Shown here piece by piece: positions 47,901 through 60,070 of a stretch of 64,000 nt of DNA. The stretch comes from Ancylostoma caninum. Lineage: Eukaryota > Nematoda > Chromadorea > Rhabditida > Ancylostomatidae. How positions within the stretch are numbered: position 1 is the stretch's first letter; each line of letters starts with the position of its first letter. The DNA is taken from positions 1 to 64,000 of the forward strand of contig JBAJFG010000582.1 in NCBI GenBank assembly GCA_037903475.1, in the 5' to 3' direction. The position numbers and the translations under genes are program-made. The notes beneath the pieces were generated by a model, which was given only the letters and a program-made list of their open reading frames with translations, did no database searches and was not told the DNA's origin.

Positions 47901-50900
47901 AGTTGGCGAGTTGAGAGATATGATGATGAGTGGAATTCTTCCTGTATTGAAATGAGACCAGCTAACATAGCTGCAATTCACCTAAAGTTCGAGCTATGTA
48001 TGTTCTCTGAGAATTTTGATTCATACGACCCCAGCGATGCAGCTGAAGTTTACTCGGAAACGAGCAATCCCGCGAAATCCACTGAGTGCCAAATTTTGCC
48101 GATTCTCATCCGCAGTCGCATAAACTTCAACAATTTCTTCGAAAGATTTTACAGATATAGGGTGTAGGTTTGTACTCACACCTTATACGCTAGAACTGGT
48201 GGCCTTGGAACTTTCTCTCCAAATCGTGGACCTGTTTTCGCATCCATCATGCCGAAAGTTCATCTAACATGCTGATTACAAGTTTTATGGTTATTCTAGA
48301 CAGCTTCCATACAAAACTTCGTCTCTAAGATTTATGTGTACAGCCCATCCAACCGGTAGCGGTATTGGTGGAAGGATCATGGATTGATACGCAGTCACTT
48401 TAGACCAATATCAAACATGCTTGATAGTGCACAATCACGCTACTCACTTCAAGTCCGTGAATGCACCAGTACTGACTCCTTTTCGAATGCCCTATGATAC
48501 AGGGCTTCCAGTAATGATAACCACAATATGCTATGTGAAAATTGCCTTTCGGAAGGTAATAAAATAGTTGTAGCAGAGGCTCTGATCACTTGGATACGCT
48601 GGCCTGCTCGATACTGCAACAGTAGTAGGAATTTATGGAACACTATTCAGTTTTCGAAACACTCAAAAATTTAGACATAAAACTTTCCATGGAGCTGCCT
48701 CTAACGCTGTTTGCATTATTACGGTCCCTTAGAGTTCATACAACATGTCTACCTTTGACCCCCACGTTGGTGGCTATGTGCACAGTGCAGTAACCGCTAG
48801 GCGGACCCTCGACAAAATATCCTTTCATAATTCTTCGTGCTCTTTAATGTGGAATTAGCTCTGTTACCTGCGCTTCCGCTGAAGCTTGAGCAAACCAGGC
48901 AGGTGTCATTGAATTTCCATGTGCGCCAGTGGTTGAGGAGATGGTTTTTTCTGTTTGGGGAGCACGAAGCGCATTTGCTGTATGGGCTTCAAGATTCTCT
49001 TGAACGGTTTCTATTCCAGAATCAGAAAGTGGTGATGTGAGCGTTTACGATACAGCCCACTGGAAGGTGAACAAAACAGCTCTGGATTTCTTTAGTTACA
49101 CGACAACCATGATTGGTGAGCACATTTTTCTAAATGAACACTTCTTTGAAGATGAAATACAATACCATCGGTAATCTTTGGAAAAACGACGAAAAGACGC
49201 AAGACGCGTCCTTTGCGTCTATTTGCTACAACTCAGTTCAGTGCAGAGAAATATGTACATGTACATCTATGTACATCTATATGTATATTTTTGGAATCAG
49301 CGCCTCGAGACCAATGGGAATTTTCTGTTCGCGAAGTTTTCTCTTACCAGTATTTGACCGCATTCCAGAGGAAATGTTCACAAGTGGTGTCGTGGAAATG
49401 TCAAAGAATACGGCAGCACAGGTTCTTTCAATAGGCTTAGGAGCTGGCTTCATGAACTCATATCTCCATTATAATTATCCTAAGGTCAGTTGCATCCGCC
49501 TACTACATAAGTAGTTCGTCAATTTTCTGTGACAAAACATTATGAACATCGTATATTGAACCAGCTTCAGATGAATATAACTGTAGTGGACATAGAACCA
49601 AAAACGCTGGAGATTACTCAAAAATGGTTCGACTTGGAGCTGGACGATAGACATCGCGTTATCATTATGGATGGCGTCGAATTCATCAGTCGTGCTGTTA
49701 AAGAAGGTAAGATTAAGTCCGGTGATGGATATTGGCCAAAGTCCATCGCACTTGTCTGCATGCGACCCATTACAAATGACAGGTTCTAGGGAACACTAAT
49801 CAGTTTCTCAAAATGGAATTACTTTCATTTGCTAGAGACGTCGTTGGGCATAATCCTTGAGAGCAGCTCCAAAAAAGGTACAAGTGATAAGACAGGGAAC
49901 AGAGACAAAAAAATGACAGAGACTCCGAATCATGTTTGAGCAAGCCATGTTTTACATAAAAACACATGCAGAAACCTCGAACAAGTCTCAGATTATAGTC
50001 TTTTTTGAATGTTTTCGTACAAGATTTTCTGATGTAGGTCTCCTTCAAGCAGAGTTCATGGCTGCCGCAATCCAGAGCCCTCAAATGGAATAGATACCAA
50101 CCTCTAGATTGAATGCAAATGGTGCTTCGATCTGATTGCTTGCGATTTTGTTGGACAATCACGCAAAAATGAAAAGGAGGAAATGTCACGGATTATTCTA
50201 GTATTTCATGACTCCTTACCACGTCCCAGCAAAGGTCATCCCGCGGGCAGGCCGGGCTTCCTAAAAGGTTCGATAAGCAAAGGGGTTCCGTATCGGGGTC
50301 GTGTGCGGAGCAACGGAAAAATTGTAGTTTTGTGCCCTTCAATGAAGGCATTACGTTCACGAGGCGAGTTAGGGACGTAACTATTAGGCATGTGACAAAG
50401 TTTCCGCCATCTAGTGGTAGGTAGTTATAATATTATACTTAGTTATCCTTGCAAATGCTTTGTAAACGCTGCTGAGTTTTGTTGGTTAGACATCTGTCAA
50501 CAATATTCAGTACAAATTTGTTTTGATTCCCATCGTTGAGTTTTACAGCGATAATCATGTCGACATTTGAGCAAAGAAAGCATCATTTGCTACTGTAATC
50601 CTACAAGAAAAAAACGGAGATACGGTACAAAATGGATATGATATTCGTGTTCAGCATCTCAAACAATCCCCCTGTACAAAGTTTCGACGAAAAATAATTT
50701 TTTTGAAAATTTTTCGAAAAAAAAAATCTCCAATGTGGAGTAGTACCTTTTTGGCACAAGAGCCGTTAAGGAAACGTTTGAAGCACTTGTGATGTGCTGG
50801 GATGTGGTATCCCATGCGGCTTATTCACCAGACTGTGCCCCGTCAGACTACATTTGTATCGGTCAGTGTCCCGCGGGCTTTCTGGCGCGGCGCTTCCAAC

Positions 50901-53900
50901 CTTTCGAAGATGTCGACAAATGGGTGAAGGAATGGATCGAGTCGAAGGAGGAGGCTTTCTGCCGCCGCGTCATCCATCTCCTCCTAAAAAGATGGGAAAA
51001 ACCTACAGCCAACAATGGGTAATACTTTGATTGATGTATCTGCTCTAATTCTTTTTCAATAGACTCAATTTTGTTCAAAAAAGACCGGAAACTTTTCACA
51101 TACCTAATATGTGGAGTGATCGATTCATTGAGTACAGGGAGGCTGCTCGTGCTTTGACCGGCGAGGCGACAGAGGTTCAAGAATTTCGACTGGAGCACAT
51201 ATTCTACCGAATCTGTAAGATTCGAAGGAATCCTGCGGAGTCAAAACACAACCGAATGACTTGAAATCTTCAAAAGCATAAGAATGGAGGGAGTCCCACA
51301 ACAGTTCGCGTCCAAAACTCATGTACCGCGCGAAAGATTTTCGCAAAGAAGATGTTCCTCAGGGAAAATTCAGAAGAATACTGTGAAGTGCAGCCTTTGA
51401 AGTTTGCACTGAAAATTGGAATTTTGGGAGATTTAAGAGGGTACCACAAGTGTATGCTATGAATGGCCGAAGCTTATGTACCGCGCAGAGAATAGTTTAT
51501 ATGGGGAAGGCCTCCACCGGAAAGACTTCGGGCCTTCCCCGAAGTGTTTCCGGTACACCTAGGCCACTTAATGAGCGTACACTTTCTTAGTTGACATAAG
51601 TTCCGATTATCATTCCAAACGCTACTCCTGCAAGGGTGGCCTCATCATTCAAGCACTTCATGGAAGCGATCCATGAAGTGTGCGCTTCATAGGAGTACTT
51701 GGAAAGTTGTCAACTAGCAGTACGTTTGTCTTTCCACATATATCTCTCGTGCGGTACATAAGTTTGAGTCGTTCGCAGCAAACACTTGTAGTACCCGCTC
51801 ATTTCTTACATGACTGAAGATTTCAAGTCATTTGGTTGCATTTAGACTGCGCATCAATCCTTGGAATCCTTTGGAGTCCAAGCTCATAGAAAGTCTGCTC
51901 CAATTGAACGGGAACGGCGCCGCTGATTAGCTTGAACCTTTTTTTGCCTCGTAACAATAGTCATCGGGTGTGGAGCGTTGCACCTGGAGTGGGCGGCGCT
52001 GACGGATCCTGCTATTGGTCGATTGAATGAATCGACTAGTCGTAGAGCTTGGCCGCACCCCCTTTCCGGGTATAACGTGCCACACCCATAGTCATCTGTT
52101 CATCCTCACGGGTTTCAATGACCGTTTAATCTGCTCAACCTCCTCTTTTATTCCTCCTCGGATTCAAGGGTATTTTCTTTGAGTTTGTTCTATTTTTTGT
52201 TTGCTTCAGCTATGTTGTGTTTTCTATGTACGTTTCCTAGACAGTAGTTTGAACAGTGAACTCGTGTCCCAGTACGAAGTGTTTTGGGATTACGATTTTC
52301 TAAGTGATTTCTTTCGTTTGCCTGTTCAAAGGAGGTTTCTTGAGAGGTCGGTTCTCAAAAGAAGGCTTCGTTTTGATTTTGGCTCGGGGAAGACCTCGTG
52401 CTGGGGCCTCATCCCTACTGTAATGGATTCATTTTGTATACCGCATTCAGAATGGGGTGCATATTGTTGCATTCACAATCTAAAAGTAAGCGTTATGGCT
52501 TGCTTAATCAATACCGAAAATGCATGATATTGATTGGAATTGGCCGCGTGTCAGTGCATGATCCTTCCACAAGTATTCACTCTCGGTTGAAGAACTGTAC
52601 ATTCACAAATAAGGGCGGGATCTGCTTTGTAAGTGCATTTACCGAGAGAATACATCTTTCATGTGTGACCTACCGAGCAAGAACGCAGAGGAGTGTAAAT
52701 GAGAGTATAACAAATTTGTACAGCATCAGATCTTATATGGAAACTGAGCACATATCTGGAACACTACTCCGACTACTACCTCAGCGTTTGAGCGATCGAG
52801 TCAAGCAATCAGTTCTAATGCCTCGACAGGCTCCTCCCTATCTTTAATCTCCGGCTGATACTGCTTGATTTTTCGAGCCTCCATGATCTTCCTGTTAATG
52901 GGATTCTCGAGATGACGGTGCAACACAGTGACTTCAATTTCTGGTGCGGAATTTCGGGTGTGTACCGTCGTGCGGTGTCTGGAGAAGCTGTTTCTGTACC
53001 GCGAAAATGACAAATCTTCTGGTCGATACAGTATTTGCATTCTTCTTCGTCGCATCCGTTTTCATACTTCCGTGACGACGTCAGTATCTCTTTGAGGGTG
53101 GGGGTGGTCAAAACATTAGGCGCACAGGAAGCCGTGACCTCTTCACTATGGCGTTGACCTGCTTTGCAAGACGTTCGTTGAGGTGGAATATGGCCACCTG
53201 GAGACCGTATACGGCTCCTGATGGATTTTCACTGGTACTCCCGCTGAAACGGAGGTATTTTTTATGGCAATGGACCAAGAATATGAGGATATAATGCAGT
53301 ATTAGCTGCTTCTGAGAGGAATCAACCACTACGAAAACAGCCGGTAAGTTTTTGAGATGAATCGAGTTTCTTATCATGAAAAAAAAAACAACGCGGAGTT
53401 GGTGCCTTGCCAACCTATAAGTGGTCGGCAATTTCTAAAAACCGTCTTGACCGTCACCGATCTTTCCATTTTGACGATATTTAAAGAAACTCTGTTTGAA
53501 GCAAAAACAGCTTCTTTCCAATCTCTGACGAAATCAGTGGGGGGGGGGAACCTGGAAGGGAATCCCGCAAAATCACGATTAGTTTGCAATACCCAAAGCG
53601 TTTGACGGTTGCGGTTCACGCCAAAAAAGTGGCTACAAGCTAACCTTTTGTTTATGTCGTCATGATAAGATGAAAGTAAACTGTTTTCGGGAGGTTCGTT
53701 CGCAAATTTGGTTTTATATGTACGTTCTCTGCGTATTTTCATAATGCATTCATTCATGCGGCGCACTGTAAATCCCAAATCATTATTATTGACTCTGCTT
53801 GTTAAATATTATGTGTTTTCAGGCATCAAATACGACGTGATACATATTGACGCCTGCAAACCTGATCCATCGGCTGATTTGGCGTGCCCACTCAAAATCT

Positions 53901-56900
53901 TCTTGACACCTGACAATGTAGAGAATCTAACAAAACTGATAACAGATAAAGGTTTGTTAGCTCAGTTGTTGTAGGGAAAGAATACAAGATGTTATTTTGA
54001 TCTTAATTTTATCTAACCTTTGCGTTTGTTTCCACAAGTATGTGAATATTTACCTGTATAAGTGAGGCTTTTATTCACCCATTTGATGAAGGTGATGTGA
54101 TCTTCTTTGATGATTTCTAAGAGCGGCGCTCACGGGAAGTTTCAGCTTTGAGGGTTCAATGCAGCTCGGGGTGGACGAATACGCTGAATTAGTTAAATAA
54201 CTGAAATTCTCCGAAAGCTTCGAAATACCTTTGTTTACATCTGTTTGGAAAGTGTTAAATCTCCGATTTGAAGCAGATTTGGCCGAGTTGCGCGAACTAT
54301 GGGATGTGAACCAATTCAAGGAAGTCGATAAAGCTGCCTTTTTCGTCTTTTATTTTGTTGGCGATACTGGAGCTTAGTACTGTTTCGCAGCGTTTTTGAA
54401 GCTGATGAGAAAAAAAAAACAAATTGTGGAGAAGATAGCAAGTCAAAAACAACGAGTTCCAGGACATCCCCGAAACAATGGAATAATGCTCAAATCAAAC
54501 ATCGACTAAAGTCAGCTATCCGAGTACACACACAACTATATTCGCATTGGTTAAAAAGAAAGGAAATTTGTCCTACTAAGCACTTAAAAAAGCGCTAAAG
54601 ACGCTGAAGGATCCTTTGTAATAGCAAGGAGGAAAAAGGGCGCACACCAACAGTACCCTGTCACCACAACTTGGCCGAACGATCTCTAAGCTGATCTCAC
54701 TGACTGCACATCTTTGACATTCAACTTGTCATATTTAGGAAACGGTTAGGTTTAAGATGTTATTCATAAAACTCATGCCTTGAGGACAGATTCCCTAGAA
54801 CAGATGAAATGCGCAGTACATTGCCCTTCTTTGTACCACAATTGCTGTTTAACACCCTACTTCAATGTCACTCTAACGTTTAAGATTTTTTATCTACACT
54901 CGTGCAGCAGGGACGCCAGCGATAGTCCACTCAAAATCCGTAGTGTTGGAATCGCCTGCGCAGGGTGCTACACCGAATTATACCGGATTACGGCGTCAGT
55001 CTTACTGATGACTACATCGGCTGTGCTTAACGTTGAACAGGGTCATTTATTTAGTCGTTTCTTGATGAAGATCTCCAGGTTCACATAAGTATTCCTTTTC
55101 CTTTTCAAATCACCATCGAAACGGCCTGCCTAATGAATGAATGTTGGGGACTAGATCTTCCAATGACTTGTGCATCCATCATTCTCTGGTAGTGTACAGT
55201 TTTACAATTCCATCTCGAATATTCTCGTTGTTGCCACCTACTTTATTTTCATTTCCAATGAATAATCTGTTCTGCTACCCTATATCGTCGATTTAGAGAA
55301 TAATTTCAGAAAAAGTTTCTGCTAACAACTAAATATTTTAGGTGCAGTCATACTGAACGTTATAAACCTAAATGGAAAAATTCAAGAATCCGCTAAACTG
55401 GTAAAAACTGAAGCTTTTGTATCTATTTCTCACCTGTATAAAGAAATGTTGACTCAGATGCTTTCAGGTAAAATCCAGTTTTGAGGATGCCTTCAAAGTA
55501 TGTACAGTAAAGATGGCTCCCTACAGCCATCCTAACATGGTAAGTCTTAGGTTTTTTCCCAAGCAAAGTATAGTGGTGGTTTTTTCTGAGGTGTTATGAT
55601 GCTGTTAATTGATACAATATTGATTTCATTGCTCGTCTGCTATTCTCTCCCGTGGGCATTGTAGACATGTCCGCTCGGGTTTGTCAATACGCTGAACACG
55701 AATATGACAACTACTTCTCCAGGAAATATCGATTTATCGGTTTTACTGATTTCCCGCTATTTTTTGCTCACGGGCCGGTGAAGCTGTGTCTACAGGGATT
55801 TTCCAGTGGGCTGAACACAATATCATAATGATTCTGCACGAAACCTTCCATTCTTTTCCCGCTCCTGAAGAAGGATGAATGGAATAAGAATGGCTTACTG
55901 AATCAATTGAGAACGAAACCCCTAATAAGGGGAGTGAACGAGACAAGGAAACATCCATTTTCAGAAGCATTGTCTAAAATGATGTTAACGTATGTATTAT
56001 ATATCATTTCTGAAATAGAAAAATTGGCACTATTCAACCTTTATAGACCCAACTCGTCAAAAAAAATTTTTTTTGACTGAAACCATGCGTAGGAGGGTTA
56101 TTTGAGGTGCTGAACGCAAATATGCTATCCATTTTGCACCGTAACGCCATTTTTTAGGGTTACGGTAGGTTAGCCACCGCATGTTACCGTACCGCTACCG
56201 TAGCCCTACAACAATGGGATTGCGGTACAAAACGAATATGATATTTGAATTCAGCACCTTGAATAACCCCGTATGCAAGGTTCCAGTCGAAAAATCTCTT
56301 CCAAGATATATTCCAGGTTCTCCTGTCGTAAAAGCTGGGCATCTTGTTAAACTATTTCTTCAATTGCTCTGCCGTACAGGTTGTTATAACGCACCCATTT
56401 TCATGAGCTTCTTTTCGTTTTTTTCTTTTTTTCTCTTTTTTTTTTAAATTTATTTTTTAATTAGTTTTTTAATTTTTTAAAATCTCTTTCAAGAACTTTC
56501 GTGCATGAAAGATGGATGGCGCATGGCGCCGAAAACTCTTTGAAGCGCTCTCCGGAGTGCGTCAGGACCACTGGGCAAAAATGATGTACGTGCATTAACA
56601 TCACTTCAGACAGTTTCAATGGATTCAAATGTTACGCCTCACATGGAGCTTACTTCAGACAGTGTTTCTAAAAATGGATGTTTCGTTTCGAGCCCCGGGG
56701 TTAGCCTCGTGCATTTCCCTTGTATGTATGAATATGAAGAAGATGGCAACTTCTCTCCATGAATTTGTTATCAAAATAACTCACTGATGTTTCGCGTACG
56801 GATCAGTGAAAAGAATGTTTTGAGCCTCGCTAATAAGTTAATCACCAAATTATGGGCATTTTCAATGAATTCATCGGCAGTAGCAATTGTCGCCATCAGT

Positions 56901-57223
56901 ATGAGATAGCCGAAATAGTAAAACACCCGAGCGAAGTCAGATATGCCGTCTAGTATGTCATACGTACATCACAAATAGCATGTTTTAACAGAGCCGTGAT
57001 GAGAGATTATAACACCCTTACTCATGTTCTTTGACAATCCAAGACTTCATATGATATTCCCTAAAAGGCGGAGAGTTTTGCAAAAGCAGACTTTACATTT
57101 ATGGTTTTCTTCCAGGTTATGACATGTGGCCGACATGATAGCAGGAAGAAAGGCCTGAAGGAGAAGTATATAAAGTTTGCGAAATATCCGAAATCAGCCG
57201 AATACGAAGAGGTTTTCGTTTAG
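44972..57223 (+). CDS. Secreted methyltransferase-like protein, spermidine-synthase fold
   Basis: Exon 1 (44972-45022) encodes a signal peptide, MQKYTIRFIILLLPLS, ending at GTGAGT. Phase-compatible exons follow: 45159-45286 (SCDHSGDSPDVCDSEHYETV), 47550-47621 (KSICLKDGSCVDIVDAVTY), 47748-47847, and probably about 47890-48160 (YDDEWNSSCIEMRPANIAAI). The strong part is about 49300-49484 (RIPEEMFTSGVVEMSK, then VLSIGLGAGFMNSYL), 49571-49706 (NITVVDIEPKTLEITQKWF), 53823-53951 (KYDVIHIDACKPDPSA), 55342-55400, 55468-55539 and 57116-57223 (stop TAG). LSIGLGAG is a Rossmann SAM-binding loop, VVDIEP the acidic strand-2 end, and DVIHIDA strand 4, the PABS/spermidine-synthase order. Activity is not implied. 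AATAAA lies at 57388. Membership of the 47.5-48.2 kb exons is inferred from phase only. Confidence 0.65.
50382..51111 (+). pseudogene. Internally deleted mariner element with transposase C-terminus
   Basis: TIRs ATTAGGCATGTGACAAAGTT (left) and ATTAGGTATGTGAAAAGTTT (right, inward) bound a 730-bp unit in an intron of the methyltransferase-like gene. The 3' part reads AAYSPDCAPSDY, then EDVDKWVKEWIESKEEAFCR, then LLKRWEKPTANNG: the C-terminal catalytic region of mariner transposases (YSPDLAPSDYHLF, ERW.K...NNG). An N-terminal trace (STFEQRKHHLLL) is at about 50557. Between them lies one arm of the FB foldback repeat, so most of the catalytic core is gone. Confidence 0.8.
50610..50755. mobile_element. 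Solo arm of foldback family FB
   Basis: Contains 'atatgatattcgtgttcagc', 'caatccccctgtacaaagtt' and 'tagtacctttttggcac', matching the right arm of 35735-35905. It interrupts the mariner remnant. Confidence 0.7.
51112..52800. other. Intronic stretch with no recognised feature
   Basis: Inside the 4.1-kb intron 49707-53822. No gene or named repeat; frames are broken and without splice pairs. Confidence 0.4.
52801..53300 (-). pseudogene. Penelope-like element remnant (GIY-YIG end)
   Basis: Minus strand, frameshifted. It reads AKQVNAIVKRSRLPVRLMF, then PTLKEILTSSRKYENGCDEE followed by CKYC, then after a frame change HTRNSAPEIEVTVLHRHLEN and KIMEARKIKQYQPEIKDREE. The pattern '..lrd.LtsSr.yd..C....C..C' followed by '..R.i.EA..I....P.iN.r.E' is that of Penelope-like retroelements, linker plus GIY-YIG endonuclease tail. 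The GIY-YIG catalytic start itself is deleted. Confidence 0.65.
55640..56953 (+). mobile_element. Helitron-like element, copy a (interrupted)
   Basis: The 3' end shows a hairpin ACCCGAGCGAAGTCAGAT (56925-56942, a decayed stem) followed by ATGCCGTCTAG and then T, the Helitron 3' signature of a short hairpin about 10 nt before CTRR. Sequence 55650-55970 and 56740-56950 matches 60840-61335, but a foldback element (56020-56320) and other DNA lie between. The 5' end is not defined. Confidence 0.55.
56020..56320. mobile_element. Foldback element, family FB, compact copy b
   Basis: The two arms (with 'gttatttgaggtgctgaac' and 'gggttacggtagg' on the left, and 'accgtagccctac' and 'ttcagcaccttgaataaccc' on the right) are complementary around a short centre. 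Nested in Helitron copy a. Confidence 0.75.
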
Positions 57224-57769
57224 CTGCTTGAAAGGTACATGAAAGGTACATGGCATTTGAGAGTGCCTAGACTCCTCACTTAATCATTGCGATGTCAGTA
57301 GATTCAGCTTAATACTAACTTGTCTGTTGTAAATTATTTGTTATTGGAGCGAAAGTACAATACTTATTGTTGGAATGAAGTTGTTGGAATAAATGGTTTT
57401 CTAAAAAAATATTAATATGCATATTATGGACGTTAATATGCATAAACAATATGTATTAATATGTATTACTGAAACTCGAAATAGAAAATTATCACCCATA
57501 ACACGTCATGCAGTAAAAGAAAGAACAAAGCAGTAGACTATAAAATCATAAAAGATGCTTGCTTGCAGCTTGTAGTGTGGTTGCTGCCGTTGATAACCAG
57601 CACATGGTCCCTGAGTCTTTGTCGCTGCAAGACCTCCTTTACCATGAGGGCGGAGCATGACTCAGACACTGAATTTGAGCCAAACTGTTGTCCATGTTGA
57701 TGATTAGAGAAAGAAACCCCGCACCTTCCGGCATACTAATATTAAATATACTAGAAATAATTCCATTTT

Positions 57770-58630
57770 CTTCGTACCCCAAGCCTGTAAGCAGTAGTGT
57801 TCCGCAGAGAGGAGTGCTTCCACCAATTCTTTTTAGGATTTATACGATTGAGCTGATGGCCCAGCTTTCTGATATTTGCGTAAAGTTCTACACATTCGCT
57901 GATGATATCAAGTATTATCATTCAGTAAATAATGAGGATGATGGAAGAAGAACCTTACAAAATGCCACTGATTTTGTACACCGCCACCGCTGGTCTGGAC
58001 AATGGGAGTTACCTCTTTCGATGTAAATGTAAGGTCCTTCACCAAGGCTCGTGGCATACTCCACAGCCACACCGTCACAGTGAAAAAATGAATGGGAGTG
58101 ATGAGAAAAATGTTACAAGCTTTCATTTTTATAGCTTAGTTTGCGTGGAATAGTGTGCTCGTATAGGAGCAACTGCGCGGAACCTTTTGGTGGTGAACGG
58201 TCGCAGCGACAGCGTCGCTGTGAACTATGCCATAAGTCTAAGGCTCACATAACTATAACTGTCACTACTTTCTTGATAAACACGATCTCAGCGAAACTGC
58301 CCAGGTAACGTTTTTAGTAACTAGGCATCTTAGTTTTGATGCGCATTGTCATAAGATAACTTTGAAGGCTACGATAGTCATGCACAATTTGTTTCGAGCG
58401 CTAGCAACCACAAATGTCAGTGCCTTATTCCAAGCTTACAAACTCTACATCAGACCGATCTTGTAGTAAGGAGCCATGTCTTCGGCCCCCACAAATGACC
58501 ATGAAAAATGCATAGAACTGTTTTACTAGGAAACTAATGAAGGCGCTAAATCCTCTATATGACCAGATCCTATATAGCAGGACCAGGAATAAAAGTTTTG
58601 TTCTTTCAACCCTTCCCAAAGAGGAAAGAA
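57770..58630 (+). pseudogene. CR1-like LINE reverse transcriptase remnant
   Basis: Frameshifted forward frames read SSVPQRGVLPPILFRIYTIE, then KFYTFADDIKYYHSV (F/Y-ADD motif), then CKVLHQGSWHTP, then ITLKATIVMHNLFRALATTN with ALFQAYKLYIRPIL, and finally TRKLMKALNPLYDQILYSRT. That is the order of RT palm, thumb and C-terminus of CR1/T1-type LINEs. Several stops; no activity expected. Confidence 0.75.
58180..58235. repeat. Half copy of the CAGCGACGC MITE
   Basis: 'gcagcgacagcgtcgctgtg' matches one arm of 60467-60644. It lies within the CR1 reverse transcriptase remnant. Confidence 0.6.
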
Positions 58631-58971
58631 TGATTTATTGCTTTTCCACAAGCTAATATGTGGTGATTCTTAATTGGCAGTTCATGTGTGTGTGTGCACG
58701 AGAACCAGCCACCAAAAGCGGAAAATACCTACACCATTGTGTTCAGTGCGTTAAGTTATGTACGAAAATGTGGTAAATTTTGATTTTTACCTTGAATTAC
58801 AGGTGTTTCGGGCCACTTCAGTCATGTTCAGACATGTTACTGGCCGACAATTGTTTTCACCACAGTTGTAATGAATAAGATAGGCCTGTGATTACAGAAC
58901 CATATAAAAGGAAAGAAACGGATAGGGTGCCTTTATAACGAAGAGGAGGAACGACGCGGATGAGGATTAGG

Positions 58972-59002
58972 CCTACTCTGAAGTTTTTTCCCAAGTTACA
59001 TG
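58972..59002 (+). repeat. 31-bp perfect inverted repeat, left copy
   Basis: From CCTACTCTGAAG to AAGTTACATG; its exact reverse complement lies at 61639-61669. Both copies face tandem CAACTTACATG repeats. Together they bracket a 2.7-kb block. Confidence 0.85.
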
Positions 59003-59345
59003 TAAGCTTTGAGGGCGGAAACAACTTACATGTAACATTTCTTTTCCATTCCAACTTACATGCGATCTTTTTCAAGCCAAAACAACTTACATGCGATGTT
59101 TCCGAGTCGAAATAACTTACATGTGATCTTATTCGAGTCCAAACAACTTACTTGTAGGGTTTTCCGAGTCAAAACAACTTACATGCAATCAATTCAAGGT
59201 CAAAACAACCTACATGTAAGTTTTCGCAGATTTGCAACTTACATGTATCCTTTTTGGAGTGAAAACAAGTTACATGTAATCTTATGGAGCCGCCACAACT
59301 TACATGTAATCTTTTTGGAATCAAAACAACTTACATGTTTCATTC
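58992..59345 (+). repeat. 31-bp minisatellite (CAACTTACATG core)
   Basis: About 11 units of 30-32 bp, each opening CAACTTACATGYRA followed by a variable 'tctttttsgagtcaaaa'-type part. A related, reversed and more degenerate array is at 61455-61640. Confidence 0.88.
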
Positions 59346-59393
59346 TCGTCTCATCTGCGCCCCTGAGCGGTCGATAATCCGTTCCCTCTGATC

Positions 59394-59903
59394 ATGGCCT
59401 TTACCCGCAAATCTGCTGCTAATGCTGAATTCTCTAAGACGGATTCCCAACCCGCTGTTCCACCTACTGCCAACACCTTCACTACAGGATCCGATAAGAA
59501 TGAGGTAATTATAAGGCTTCAGTTAATACTAGCTGATAAGGCTCCGGAAGCTCTTCCCTTGTTGGACCAATTAATACAACTACTCCAGCTCGATCCTAGG
59601 GTAATAATTGAGTCCGAGAAGAGAGGAAGGTCCCTTGCCATAGCTGGTATTGATGAAGCCAAAGGAATTTTTGATTCGTTTCAACGGCTTGCTCATACTG
59701 AAGCAGGGACCTGCAAAGTACTGAGCGCGCTCGGTGTAGAAGGCCGTCCGACCGAAGTATACAGGATGGGCGACTTCACCGAGGGTAAGGCCAGACGTAT
59801 CAAATGTGTACTACCTTCTAAGAGCTTTGTCCGCAAAGCGCTACGCAATGCACCAACTTTGCGCCATAAACACGGGTTTGACCACATCTATGTGCGGCGA
59901 TAA
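59394..59903 (+). CDS. CR1-like LINE ORF1-type protein, fragment
   Basis: A 169-residue open frame starting MAFTRKSAANAEFSKTDSQP. The first 40 residues are Ser/Thr-rich, then comes a Leu-rich segment with heptad character (PEALPLLDQLIQLLQL), then GRPTEVYRMGD and PSKSFVRKALRNAPTLR, which resembles the RNA-binding part of CR1 ORF1 proteins, ending HIYVRR. The same frame appears to continue past the stop at 59901-59903 (TREERDKEKELRRQARELNM), so the true protein was longer and a stop has arisen. It lies upstream of an endonuclease fragment in the same orientation. Confidence 0.6.
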   Translation: MAFTRKSAANAEFSKTDSQPAVPPTANTFTTGSDKNEVIIRLQLILADKAPEALPLLDQLIQLLQLDPRVIIESEKRGRSLAIAGIDEAKGIFDSFQRLAHTEAGTCKVLSALGVEGRPTEVYRMGDFTEGKARRIKCVLPSKSFVRKALRNAPTLRHKHGFDHIYVRR

Positions 59904-60070
59904 TTAACCCGTGAGGAGCGTGATAAGGAGAAGGAACTCAGAAGGCAAGCACGCGAACTAAATATGAAAGAACATAATGGTAGCAAAGTTTATGTAGTTT
60001 ATGGGGAACAAGTTCTGAAAGTTTCTGACATCCCTAAGATCAAAGCTTCTGGCTCAAAAAACCATTAGGC

